A DNA stretch of 64,000 nucleotides from Nocardioides marmoriginsengisoli (GTDB lineage: Bacteria > Actinomycetota > Actinomycetes > Propionibacteriales > Nocardioidaceae): positions 372,001 to 436,000 of the forward strand of contig NZ_RJSE01000009.1 of assembly GCF_003725695.1 (NCBI RefSeq). Direction: 5' to 3'. Within the stretch, counting starts at the first letter, position 1. The number at the start of each line of letters is the position of its first letter. The position numbers were made by a program, and so were the translations under genes. Shown here one piece after another: positions 17,234 to 25,494 of this stretch. The notes under the pieces were generated by a model that was not told the origin of the DNA, did no database searches, and saw only the letters and a program-made list of their open reading frames with translations.

Positions 17234-18013
17234 TCAGATCTGCAGGAAGGAAGCCGCCTGGCCGATCCGCGGTGCGGCCTCGCGCATGCATGCGACCACG
17301 TCGTCCAGCCGGTCGTCGGTGATCCGCTGGACCGGGCCCTCGACGCAGAGCGCCGCGACCGTCGTACCGCCGGCGTCCTCGATCGGCACCGCCAGCGAGC
17401 GCACGCTCTCGTTCATCTCCTCGCTGTTCACCGAGTAGCCCTGCTCGGCGATCTTCGCCAGCTCCTTGATCAGATTGCGCGGGTCGGTGATCGTCGTCGG
17501 CGTGTACCGCATCAGCGGCCCGAGTCGTTCCACCGCGGCCTTGCGGTCCGGCTCGAGGCTGAGGAAGAGCTTGCCGACCGCGGTCGCGTGCATCGCGATC
17601 ACCGGTCCGGCACCGAGGTGCACCCGCAGCGCCTGCTGCGACTCGACCCAGCTGACCATCGAGGCCCGCGAGCCGCGGACGACCGCGATCGCTGCGGTCT
17701 CGCCGGTCCGCTCGACGACCTCGGCGAGGATCTCGTTGGCGGCCAGCAGGCCGATCCGCCGACCGGCGAGCTGCCCGAGGGTCAGCAGCGCCGGGCCGAG
17801 GTAGTACTTCTCGGTCTCCGAGTCCTGGACCAGGAAGCGGCCGCGGACCAGCGCCTGGGCGATCCGGTGCGCGGTGCTGAGCGGCAGGTCCAGCCGCTCG
17901 CAGAGCTCGCTGACCGAGACGTCGGCATCGAAGTCGTGGAAGGCGTTCAGCAGGTCGACGGCACGGTCGATGGCACGGCTTCCGGTCCGGGGCTCAGGTG
18001 CGCTCTGGGTCAT
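17234..18013 (-). CDS. IclR-family transcriptional regulator
   Basis: The product is 259 residues. The N-terminal winged helix-turn-helix (about 10-75) contains SVSELCERLDLPLSTAHRIAQALV. The C-terminal IclR effector-binding domain (about 80-255) contains the typical HATAVGKLFLSL and GYSVNSEEMNESVRSLAVPI segments, and residues MREAAPRIG near the end. IclR proteins bind short palindromes upstream of catabolic operons and respond to pathway intermediates. The four TGGAAA-type palindromes in front of the three flanking operons are the obvious candidate targets. The gene follows the NIPSNAP gene by 64 bases and may be expressed with the importer operon. Confidence 0.92.
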   Translation of the reverse strand: MTQSAPEPRTGSRAIDRAVDLLNAFHDFDADVSVSELCERLDLPLSTAHRIAQALVRGRFLVQDSETEKYYLGPALLTLGQLAGRRIGLLAANEILAEVVERTGETAAIAVVRGSRASMVSWVESQQALRVHLGAGPVIAMHATAVGKLFLSLEPDRKAAVERLGPLMRYTPTTITDPRNLIKELAKIAEQGYSVNSEEMNESVRSLAVPIEDAGGTTVAALCVEGPVQRITDDRLDDVVACMREAAPRIGQAASFLQI

Positions 18014-18077
18014 GATGGCTCACATACTGACAGCAGCCGCCGCGTTGCGCACGGGAGTGGGACCGGGCCACCCGCGG

Positions 18078-18380
18078 TCAACGAGCGGTGAAGACGTCGT
18101 CGACGGCGCGGATGTCCACCGCTTCGACGTACTCCGCCGCGTCCCACGGCACCTGGGCCCGCAACGGGCTGTCGTAGTACGCCTGCTCGGCCGCGTCGTA
18201 GTCGCCCTCACCCGGCCAGCCGACGATCCACACGAACTCGCGGGTCGCGGCCGAGAACCAGGACCCCAGCACCTCGAAGCCGACCTCGCGACGGAGCGGG
18301 ACCAGGGTCTCGTTCCACCGCTCGACGAACTCGGCCTCCCGACCTTCGCGGAGGGTGTAGGTGCGCAGACGCAGTTGCAT
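18078..18380 (-). CDS. NIPSNAP family protein
   Basis: The 100-residue product has the dimeric alpha-beta barrel pattern of NIPSNAP proteins: an N-terminal MQLRLRTYTLREGREAEFVERW strand-helix, FEVLGSWFSA in the middle and FVWIVGWP. Such small proteins accompany catabolic operons; their biochemical role is mostly unknown. It lies 28 bases downstream of the ABC ATPase gene and is presumably co-transcribed with the importer. Confidence 0.8.
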   Translation of the reverse strand: MQLRLRTYTLREGREAEFVERWNETLVPLRREVGFEVLGSWFSAATREFVWIVGWPGEGDYDAAEQAYYDSPLRAQVPWDAAEYVEAVDIRAVDDVFTAR

Positions 18381-18408
18381 GACAGTCCTTTCGAGCGGGT
18401 GAGGGGGA

Positions 18409-19227
18409 TCAGACGAGCCGGCTCAGGAAGGCCTGAGCACGGGGGTGGGTCGGATTGTCGAGGACCTGCTCCGGCGGGCCGACCTCGACGATCTGGCCGC
18501 CGTCGACGAACGCGACCCGGCCGGCGACCTCGCGGGCGAAGGTCATCTCGTGGGTGACCACGACCATGGTCATGCCGGTCTCGGCGAGCTGCTTCATCGC
18601 GTGGAGGACCTCCTTGACCAGCTCGGGGTCCAAGGCGCTGGTCGGCTCGTCGAAGAGCATCAGCCGTGGCTTCATCGCCAGCGCCCGGGCGATCGCCACC
18701 CGCTGCTGCTGACCGCCGGAGAGGTGCCGGGGATAGGACTTGGCCTTCTCGGCCAGCCCGACCATCGCGAGCAGCTGCTCGGCAGTCGCGACGGCCTCAC
18801 GCCTCGGGACGCCGGCGACGTTGACCGGCGCCTCCACCAGGTTCTCCATCACGGTCAGGTGCGGGAACAGGTTGAAGTGCTGGAAGACCATCCCGATCTC
18901 GGCGCGCTGCTTGCGGACCTCGCGCGCCTTCAGCTCCTTGAGCACCGGGACGCCACCCCGTTCACTCGACCGGTAGCCGATCAGGTCGCCGTTGACCGCG
19001 ATCGAGCCGGCGTCCCAGGTCTCCAGCCGGTTGATGCAGCGCAGCAGGGTGCTCTTGCCGGAGCCGGAGGCGCCGATCAGGCAGACCACCTCGCCCTCGG
19101 CGACGTCGAGCGAGAGACCTTGCAGGACGTGCAGGTCGCCGTAGCTCTTGTGGAGCTCGCGGATCTCGACCATCGACCGGCCGTCGGCCCGGGCCGTGCC
19201 GGCCGCGGGAATCGTCGTGGTGCTCAT
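18409..19227 (-). CDS. polar amino-acid ABC importer, ATP-binding protein
   Basis: The product is 272 residues; Met19 could be the real start of the conserved part. Walker [10 protein letters not shown] is at 52-60, the Q-loop is in [14 protein letters not shown], the signature is [15 protein letters not shown], Walker B is [14 protein letters not shown] and the switch His is in VVVTHEM. The sequence is of the GlnQ/HisP type, whose partners import polar amino acids. It overlaps the permease gene by four bases. Together with the permease and the binding protein it forms a complete importer. Confidence 0.93.
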   Translation of the reverse strand: MSTTTIPAAGTARADGRSMVEIRELHKSYGDLHVLQGLSLDVAEGEVVCLIGASGSGKSTLLRCINRLETWDAGSIAVNGDLIGYRSSERGGVPVLKELKAREVRKQRAEIGMVFQHFNLFPHLTVMENLVEAPVNVAGVPRREAVATAEQLLAMVGLAEKAKSYPRHLSGGQQQRVAIARALAMKPRLMLFDEPTSALDPELVKEVLHAMKQLAETGMTMVVVTHEMTFAREVAGRVAFVDGGQIVEVGPPEQVLDNPTHPRAQAFLSRLV

Positions 19228-20159
19228 GCCTTTCCTCCCGTCGGAGTGGTGAAGACGCCGCGGGCGCGGAGGAAGACCGCCTTCGCCTGCGCCCAGGGGC
19301 TCGCGGTGGTCGAGCGGGTCGCGCCGCGGCCGTAGTACCGCTCGACGAAGTACTGGAGCACCGAGAGCACCGCAGTCATGAACATGTACCAGAGCGTCGC
19401 GACGACCAGCAGCGGCACGACCTCGAACGTCCGGTTGTAGATGAACTGGGCCGCGTAGAGAAGCTCGTCGACCGCGATCACCGAGACGATCGCTGTTCCC
19501 TTCAAGGTGCCGATCAGCAGGTTGCCCGCCGCCGGCACGATGCTGCGCATCGCCTGCGGCAGCACGATCCGGCGCAGGATCCGGGCCCGGGACATCCCGA
19601 GGGCGTCACCCGCCTCGGTCTGACCGGGGTCGACGCTGAGGATGCCGCCGCGGACGATCTCGGCGGCGTACGCGGCCTCGTGCAGGGTGAGCCCGAGGAA
19701 CGCCGCCGTGGTCGCCGAGATCAGCTTGTTGGCGTCACCCTCGATGAGCGGCGGCAGGAACGGCAGCCCGATCTCGATCTTCGGGTAGAGGTAGGCGATG
19801 TTGAACCAGAGGAGCAGCTGCACCAGCAGCGGCACCGAGCGGAACACCCAGACGTAGAACCAGGCGAGCCAGGCGAGCACCGGGTTCTTCGACATCCGTG
19901 CGGTCGCGATCAAGGTGCCCAGGAGCATCCCGACCGCGGTGACCGCGAAGGTCAGGATGATCGTCAGCCGCAGGCCCTTCATGATGCCCTCGTCGAAGAG
20001 GTACTCCCCGACGACGTCCCACTGGAGCCGGCTGTTGCCGAGGATCGACTCCAGGACCACGAACGCGAGCAGGATCGCCGCCGCGCCGGCGACCCAGCGG
20101 CCGGGGTGGCGGAGCGCCTCCAACGGCGGCGGGTTTGCCTCGGTGGTGCTGACTGACAT
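19224..20159 (-). CDS. polar amino-acid ABC importer, permease
   Basis: The product is 311 residues of the HisM/GlnP type with an N-terminal transmembrane extension. Hydrophobic segments lie at about 28-48, 70-95, 105-125, 195-215 and 245-270. The EAA loop is visible as [30 protein letters not shown], and the [25 protein letters not shown] run is diagnostic of the family. A single permease gene suggests a homodimeric pore. It is translationally coupled to the downstream ATPase (ATGA). Confidence 0.93.
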   Translation of the reverse strand: MSVSTTEANPPPLEALRHPGRWVAGAAAILLAFVVLESILGNSRLQWDVVGEYLFDEGIMKGLRLTIILTFAVTAVGMLLGTLIATARMSKNPVLAWLAWFYVWVFRSVPLLVQLLLWFNIAYLYPKIEIGLPFLPPLIEGDANKLISATTAAFLGLTLHEAAYAAEIVRGGILSVDPGQTEAGDALGMSRARILRRIVLPQAMRSIVPAAGNLLIGTLKGTAIVSVIAVDELLYAAQFIYNRTFEVVPLLVVATLWYMFMTAVLSVLQYFVERYYGRGATRSTTASPWAQAKAVFLRARGVFTTPTGGKA

Positions 20160-20239
20160 GGCTGCTCTCCTCGATGGTGGATACGTCTGTGCCGCCGGTC
20201 GTGGCGACGCCCGGGGGCGCCGCCACGACGGCCTGCCTG

Positions 20240-21211
20240 TCAGCCGAACATCGCCGACTGTGCTCCTGCGTTGATGCCCGGGGTCATCTGGCCGTCGCCG
20301 AGGTTCCAGCGCTCCAGGGCGTCCTTGTAGTAGCCGTCCGCGACGAGCTTGTCGAGAGCGGCGAGGACGGCCTTGGCGACCTCGTCGCCATCCTTCGCCA
20401 CGGTGAAGCCGTAGTACGTGTCGGTCGGGGTCGGCGGGGCGACCTTGTCGATCTTGTCACCGCTGGCCGAGCCCCAGACGACGTAGCTGGCCGGCGTGAA
20501 GAACGTGTCGATCCGGCCGGACTTCGCAGCCAGCAGTAGCGCCGGCACGTCCTCGAAGTAGGACACCTTCGGAGCGTCCTTGCCTGCGTCGGCGCAGGAC
20601 TTGGTCATGTCCTCGATGATGTCGATCGAACCCTTCACCGAGCCGTAGGTCCCGCCGCAGAAGTCCTCCCACGACTTGATCTTGCCGACGTTCGTCCCCT
20701 GGACCGCGAGCACGTAGTTCGACTTGAAGTAGTCGACGAACTGGTACGTCGCCTGCCGCTCACGGGTGTCGGAGTTGGTCGAGAACGCGATGTCGACGCG
20801 CTTGGAGTCGATCGCCAGCAGCTGCGAGGCCGTGGTCGGGTAGACCGAGCCCTCGATCTTGACGCCCAGGATCTGAGCGATCGCGGCCTGCAGGTCCGGG
20901 ACCATGCCGGCGACCGTGCCGGTGTCCTTGCCCGGGATCGTCAGCGGCGGGTTGCCGGCGCTGAGCGCGGCCTTGAGGACGCCGGAGTCCTGGATCGACT
21001 GGGGCAGCATCGCGCGGATGGTGTCGTCGACCTTGTAGTCGGGCTTGAGCTGCGCCTGGCTGGTCAGGTCGCCGGACGAGTCGCCGCCGTCCTTGCCGTC
21101 GTCGTCCGAGGACGACCCGCACGCGGCGAGGGACAGGGCGAGGGTCGCCGCGACGGCGACCGCCGGGAGAACGGAGGCACCTCGGCGCCGACCCGTGAAT
21201 CGAAGGTTCAT
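20240..21211 (-). CDS. amino-acid ABC importer, substrate-binding lipoprotein
   Basis: The product is 323 residues from MNLRFTGRRR at 21211. It has a lipoprotein signal with lipobox LSLAACG (Cys at about 30), an acidic linker SSSDDDGKDGGDSSGD, and then a type II periplasmic-binding fold with GTVAGMVPDLQAAIAQILGVKI and the family segment FSTNSDTRERQATYQFVDYF. The ligand is a polar amino acid or derivative; the exact compound is not evident. A palindromic operator-like site lies 57-73 bases upstream of the ATG. Confidence 0.92.
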   Translation of the reverse strand: MNLRFTGRRRGASVLPAVAVAATLALSLAACGSSSDDDGKDGGDSSGDLTSQAQLKPDYKVDDTIRAMLPQSIQDSGVLKAALSAGNPPLTIPGKDTGTVAGMVPDLQAAIAQILGVKIEGSVYPTTASQLLAIDSKRVDIAFSTNSDTRERQATYQFVDYFKSNYVLAVQGTNVGKIKSWEDFCGGTYGSVKGSIDIIEDMTKSCADAGKDAPKVSYFEDVPALLLAAKSGRIDTFFTPASYVVWGSASGDKIDKVAPPTPTDTYYGFTVAKDGDEVAKAVLAALDKLVADGYYKDALERWNLGDGQMTPGINAGAQSAMFG

Positions 21212-21267
21212 GCTGCTCCAATCGGATGGCTGCGGGGTTGCACCCGAGCGATGCATCCACGACAGAA

Positions 21268-21284
21268 ATGGAAAGTGTTTCCAC
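21268..21284. promoter_or_regulatory. operator-like palindrome, site 3
   Basis: ATGGAAAGTGTTTCCAC contains the arms TGGAAA and TTTCCA around GTG. It lies between acetoacetyl-CoA synthetase and the binding-protein gene, in front of the importer operon. Confidence 0.8.
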
Positions 21285-21344
21285 AACCTAAGGTCGATCC
21301 CTCGACTTGGCAAGGAATTCCGTGGTCTTCGTTACACACAGTTT

Positions 21345-23282
21345 TCATTCGGCCGTCCGGAACCGGACGAAGTCGAGCAGCGCAGCGGGGTCGTCGGTGG
21401 CGTCGAGAGCGCCGATCGCCGCCGGGTCCGCGCCCTGCACGATCCGCTTGACCGGCACCTCCATCTTCTTCCCGGTCCGGGTCCGCGGAACCGCCCGGAC
21501 CAGCTCGACGCAGTCGGGGACGTGGTGCTTGGACGCGCGCGCCGCCACCACCTCGCGCACCCGCGCCTCCGAGCCCTCGTCCCAGGTAGCCGAGGGCACG
21601 ACGAACAGTGGCATCCAGTACTCCCCGTCCGCGCGCTCGACCCCGATCACCAGCGAGTCCACGACGTCGTCCAGGGACTCGACCGCGGCATAGATCTCCG
21701 CGCTGCCGAGCCGGATCCCGCGCCGGTTCAGCGTGGCGTCCGACCGGCCGTGCATCAGCACCGTCCCGCGCGAGGTCACCGTGATCCAGTCGCCCTGCCG
21801 CCACACCCCCGGGTACGTCGAAAAGTAGGCGTCGCGGTAGCGCGAGCCGTCCGGGTCGTCCCAGAACATCACCGGCATCGACGGGATCGGATGGGTCACG
21901 ACCAGCTCGCCGACCTGGTCGGTGACCGCGTTGCCGGCGTCGTCCCAGGCTTCCAGCGCGACACCGAGCGCACGGGCGCTGATCTCGCCGTCGTACACCG
22001 GGGTCGTCGGTGCCGCGCCGACGAAGGAGCCGACGACGTCGGTGCCCCCGCTGACCGAGGCGAGCTGCACCTGGTCCCCGAGGACCTCGCGGACCCAGCG
22101 GTTCGCACTCGCCGGCAGGGTCGATCCGGTGGAGGCGATCGTGCGCAACGAGGCCCCGGGTCGCGGCACCACTCCGGCCGCCTCGGAGGCGCCCAGGTAG
22201 CCCGGACTGGTCCCGAAGACGGCGACGTCGTGCTTGGCGACCAGGTCCCAGAGCCGCTCGGGGCCCGGATGGAGCGGGTCGCCGGCGTACAGGACGGCGG
22301 TGGCACCGAAGAGCAGGCCGCACACCTGCACGTTCCACATCATCCAGTTCGGGGTGGTGTACCAGAAGAACGTGTCCTCGGGCCGGAGGTCGGTGTGCAG
22401 CCCGAGCGACTTCAGCTGCTCCAGCAGGACGCCGCCGTGGCCGTGCACGATCGCCTTGGGCTTGCCCGTCGTACCGCTGGTGAAGAGGGCCCACAGCGGG
22501 TGCGCGAACGGTACGGCGACCGGCGGGATCGGCTCGCCACTGGTCGCGAGCGCGTCGGCCCAGCGGGTGACCGCGACCGCCGCCCGGACCGGCTCGCCGG
22601 TGGTGACGACCGCCGTCAGGGTCGGGAGCAGTCCGCAGAGCTCGGACGCCGCGTCAGCACGGTCGTGGCGACGGCCGCGGAAGGCGTAGCCCGTCCCGGT
22701 GACCAGCACGGCCGGCTCCAGCTGCGCCAGCCGGTCGGCTGCGGCACCCGGACTGTAGTCCATCCCGACCTGAGCCCAGAGCGCGCCGAGGGTGGCGGTG
22801 GCGAGGAAGGCGACGACGCCCTCGTAGCCGTTCGGCAGGTACCCGACGACCCGGTCCCCCGGCCCGATGCCGGCGTCGCGCAGGAACCGGGCCATCGCGG
22901 CGGTGTCGGCCCGGAGCCGTCCGTAGGTCCAGGTGTCGGTGGCGCCGTCCTCGTGCTCGACGACGACAGCCGTGCGAGCCGGGTCGACGCCCCGGCCGAC
23001 GTGGTCGACCAGGTTGAGTTCACTCCCCGGGAACCAGTCGGCGCCAGGCATCGTCGGGTCGCGGAGAACCTGCTCGGGCGGAACGGCGAACCGGACCTCG
23101 AAGTAGTCGGCGAGCGCTCCCCAGAACGCTTCGGGGTGCTCGATGCTCCACCGTCGGAGCGCCTCGTAGTCGTGGTCGGCCGCGGCCGGTGCGGCCCGGT
23201 GCTGCCTGACCCAGCGACCGAAGTCGACGATCCGCGAGGCCGCGGCGGCCTCGGAGCGGGGGGTCCATGCGGGCTGGTGCAT
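21345..23282 (-). CDS. acetoacetyl-CoA synthetase
   Basis: The product is 645 residues of the ANL adenylate-forming superfamily. The P-loop ALFTSGTTGKPKAIVHGHGG and the segment FFWYTTPNWMMWNVQVCGL are characteristic of acetoacetate-CoA ligases. The hinge and catalytic region is GVWRQGDWITVTSRGTVLMHGRSDATLNRRGIRLGSAEIY (read as two parts), and the C-terminal lysine is in RTRTGKKMEVPVKRI. It would activate acetoacetate or another short 3-oxo acid with ATP and CoA. It lies 45 bases downstream of the CoA-disulfide reductase gene, in the third operon of the palindrome regulon, so it may process a carboxylic acid released by the pathway. Confidence 0.9.
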   Translation of the reverse strand: MHQPAWTPRSEAAAASRIVDFGRWVRQHRAAPAAADHDYEALRRWSIEHPEAFWGALADYFEVRFAVPPEQVLRDPTMPGADWFPGSELNLVDHVGRGVDPARTAVVVEHEDGATDTWTYGRLRADTAAMARFLRDAGIGPGDRVVGYLPNGYEGVVAFLATATLGALWAQVGMDYSPGAAADRLAQLEPAVLVTGTGYAFRGRRHDRADAASELCGLLPTLTAVVTTGEPVRAAVAVTRWADALATSGEPIPPVAVPFAHPLWALFTSGTTGKPKAIVHGHGGVLLEQLKSLGLHTDLRPEDTFFWYTTPNWMMWNVQVCGLLFGATAVLYAGDPLHPGPERLWDLVAKHDVAVFGTSPGYLGASEAAGVVPRPGASLRTIASTGSTLPASANRWVREVLGDQVQLASVSGGTDVVGSFVGAAPTTPVYDGEISARALGVALEAWDDAGNAVTDQVGELVVTHPIPSMPVMFWDDPDGSRYRDAYFSTYPGVWRQGDWITVTSRGTVLMHGRSDATLNRRGIRLGSAEIYAAVESLDDVVDSLVIGVERADGEYWMPLFVVPSATWDEGSEARVREVVAARASKHHVPDCVELVRAVPRTRTGKKMEVPVKRIVQGADPAAIGALDATDDPAALLDFVRFRTAE

Positions 23283-23327
23283 CGCTTCTCCTTGCTCGGC
23301 CGGCCGAGCCAGCCGCGAGTGGGTGGT

Positions 23328-24971
23328 TCAGGAACGCCAGGAAGGCAGCCGCCCGGAGGCGGCGAGCCGGGTGCGGATGCCGCCGTCCAGGTTGCTGACC
23401 TCGATGCCGTGCTGCGCGAGGATGCGCGCGGCCACGTGTCCGCGCTGGCCGACCGCGCAGTAGACAACGACGCGCGGCCCGACCTCCGCGAGTCGGTCGC
23501 GGAGCTCGTCGAGCGGCAGGTTGACCGCTCCCGGGAGCGCCCCTCTGGCGAACTCGGCGACGGTCCGGACGTCCACGAGCTGCGCGCCCGCGGCGACCTC
23601 GTCGTCGAGCCCGTGCCACTGGACGGTTCGGCTGCGGCCGTCGCGGAGGTTCTCGGCCATGTAGCCGAGCATGTTGACCGGGTCCTTGGCCGAGCCGAAC
23701 TGGGGCGCGTAGGCGAGCTCGAGCCCGGCGAGGTCGCTGGCCCGGATCCCGGCGGCCATCGCCGTGGAGATCACGTCGATCCGCTTGTCGACCCCGGCGC
23801 CGCCGACCGCCTGGGCTCCGAGGATGGCGTCACTGGCGGCGTCGACGACCAGCTTCAGCGCCATCTGCTCGGCACCCGGGTAGTAGCCGGCGTGGTCGAA
23901 CGGGTGCGAGTGCAGTACCCGGATCTCGTCACCGCGGAGCCGGCAGACCCGCTCGCTGTCCCCGGTCATCGCGACCACGGTCCCGAGCACCTCGACGATG
24001 GCGGTGCCCCGGGTCATCCGCCCCTGCGGTTCGTGCCCGCTCAGCACGTCGGCGACCCGCCTGCCCTGGAGGTTCGCGGTGTTGGCCAGCGGCACCTCGC
24101 GCAGCCCGTACGGCGATCGCTTCGCGACGGCATCCCCCACGGCATAGATGTTCGCGACGTTGGTGCGCTGGCCGTCGTCGACGTAGATCGCGCCGGTCGC
24201 GGAGACCTCCACCCCGGCCGAGACGGCCAGCGAGCTCTCCGGGCGGACGCCCGCACTGAGCAGGACCAGGTCGGCAGCGACGCGGGTGCCGTCGGCGAGC
24301 ACGACGGCGTCGTCGCTGACCGACACCACTCGGACCCCGGTCAGGACCGTGACCCCGGCGGCACGGAGCCGCTCCTCGACGGGCGCCGCCATCTCGACGT
24401 CGACCGGCCCGAGCACCTGCGGAGCCGCTTCGAGGAGGGTGACCGCGAGGCCGCGGCGGACGAGGTTCTCGGTGACCTCGAGCCCGATGAACCCGGCCCC
24501 GATGACGGCGGCCGTCCTCGCCCCGGAGTCGATCGACGCGATGATCCGGGCGACGTCGTCGAGGTCGCGGCAGGTGAGCGCCCGATCGATCCCCGGCAGG
24601 TCGGGTCGGACCGGCGCGGCACCGGTGCTCAGCACCAGGTTGTCGTAGGCCAGGTCGAAATCCGTCCGGGTGGCGAGGTCGCGAACGGTGACGGTGCGCT
24701 GCCCGGCGTCGACACCGACGACCTCGTGCTCGACCCGGACGTCGAGTCCGAAGCGCGCGGCGAGCGAGCCCGGCGTCTGCAGGAGGACGTCGCCCTCGTC
24801 CTCGATCACGCCGCCCACCAGGTAGGGCAGGCCGCAATTGGCGAAGGAGACGTGCGGCCCGCGCTCGAGCACGACGATCTCGTCGCCCTCGTTGAGTCGG
24901 CGCAACCTGGTCGCCGCCGACATCCCTCCTGCCACTCCGCCCACGATCACGGTCCGTCGAGGTTGCGTCAT
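23328..24971 (-). CDS. CoA-disulfide reductase fused to a rhodanese domain
   Basis: The product is 547 residues from MTQPRRTV at 24971. An FAD/NAD(P)-binding disulfide-reductase domain occupies about 1-440, with GGVAGGMSAATRLRRL at the N-terminus and the single active Cys46 in SFANCGLPY. The second nucleotide site is VIGAGFIGLEVTENL. The C-terminal rhodanese domain (about 455-547) has Cys505 in VVYCAVGQRGHVAARIL. Such CDR-Rhd fusions reduce CoA disulfide, CoA persulfide or polysulfide with NAD(P)H, so the protein points to persulfide handling. Operator-like site 4 ends 20 bases upstream of the ATG. Confidence 0.9.
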   Translation of the reverse strand: MTQPRRTVIVGGVAGGMSAATRLRRLNEGDEIVVLERGPHVSFANCGLPYLVGGVIEDEGDVLLQTPGSLAARFGLDVRVEHEVVGVDAGQRTVTVRDLATRTDFDLAYDNLVLSTGAAPVRPDLPGIDRALTCRDLDDVARIIASIDSGARTAAVIGAGFIGLEVTENLVRRGLAVTLLEAAPQVLGPVDVEMAAPVEERLRAAGVTVLTGVRVVSVSDDAVVLADGTRVAADLVLLSAGVRPESSLAVSAGVEVSATGAIYVDDGQRTNVANIYAVGDAVAKRSPYGLREVPLANTANLQGRRVADVLSGHEPQGRMTRGTAIVEVLGTVVAMTGDSERVCRLRGDEIRVLHSHPFDHAGYYPGAEQMALKLVVDAASDAILGAQAVGGAGVDKRIDVISTAMAAGIRASDLAGLELAYAPQFGSAKDPVNMLGYMAENLRDGRSRTVQWHGLDDEVAAGAQLVDVRTVAEFARGALPGAVNLPLDELRDRLAEVGPRVVVYCAVGQRGHVAARILAQHGIEVSNLDGGIRTRLAASGRLPSWRS

Positions 24972-24990
24972 CCCGTCATCGTAGACCGAT

Positions 24991-25007
24991 ATGGAAACGG
25001 TTTCCAC
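24991..25007. promoter_or_regulatory. operator-like palindrome, site 4
   Basis: ATGGAAACGGTTTCCAC contains the arms TGGAAA and TTTCCA around CGG. It lies immediately upstream of the CoA-disulfide reductase/acetoacetyl-CoA synthetase operon. Confidence 0.8.
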
Positions 25008-25040
25008 AGATGCTTTGAGTTCGCCTGACTCGACGACGCG

Positions 25041-25442
25041 TCAGCCAACCCGGGCGAGGCTCCTCGCCAGGCTCGGGATCATCACCGCCGCGGCCAGGAG
25101 GTGCAGCCCGACCAGGGACATCGCGGTGGCCGCACCTGCCCCGACCAGAAACGGCGGCACCAGCGAGACCGCGGTCAGCGATACCGCCGACACGGTGAAT
25201 CGCCGAGCGGGGCGGGAGCTCCACCGTCGGAACGCGGCGGCGAGGAGCAGGCCGATGACCGAGAAGACGCCGGTCACCACCGCGATCCCGGAGACCGGGA
25301 TCGTCTCGTCGCCGTCGGCGATCGCGAAGTCGACGCCGACGGCACGCGCCAGTGCAGCCGCGACCGTGGTCGCGGCTACCGCAGCGAGCACAGCACCGAC
25401 GCCGGTCCCGACAAGACGTCGGGTCTCGTGACGCTCGGGCAT
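25041..25442 (-). CDS. DUF6069-like membrane protein
   Basis: The product is 133 residues from the ATG at 25442. Four predicted membrane helices are visible (about 8-28, 45-66, 78-98, 104-126), with FAIADGDETIPVSGIAVVTGVFSVIGLLLA in the middle typical of DUF6069 proteins. The function is unknown. It starts 52 bases downstream of the sigma-factor stop on the same strand and may be a sigma-linked gene. Confidence 0.7.
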   Translation of the reverse strand: MPERHETRRLVGTGVGAVLAAVAATTVAAALARAVGVDFAIADGDETIPVSGIAVVTGVFSVIGLLLAAAFRRWSSRPARRFTVSAVSLTAVSLVPPFLVGAGAATAMSLVGLHLLAAAVMIPSLARSLARVG

Positions 25443-25494
25443 GGCGGGACCGATCCGCCCACGGAGTCCGCGGGCACCGTTGCTCCGCACCGGA

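Noticed and set aside
15150-17438. A 762-codon plus-strand frame across the OYE gene
   Set aside because: Same high-G+C artefact. The minus strand encodes a complete three-domain enzyme with its cluster motif.
21045-25028. A 1327-codon open frame on the plus strand over the acetoacetyl-CoA synthetase and CoA-disulfide reductase genes
   Set aside because: It is a shadow of two clear minus-strand genes in high-G+C DNA. Its translation is rich in Arg, Gly, Asp and Val with no domain, while the minus frames have complete family motifs.
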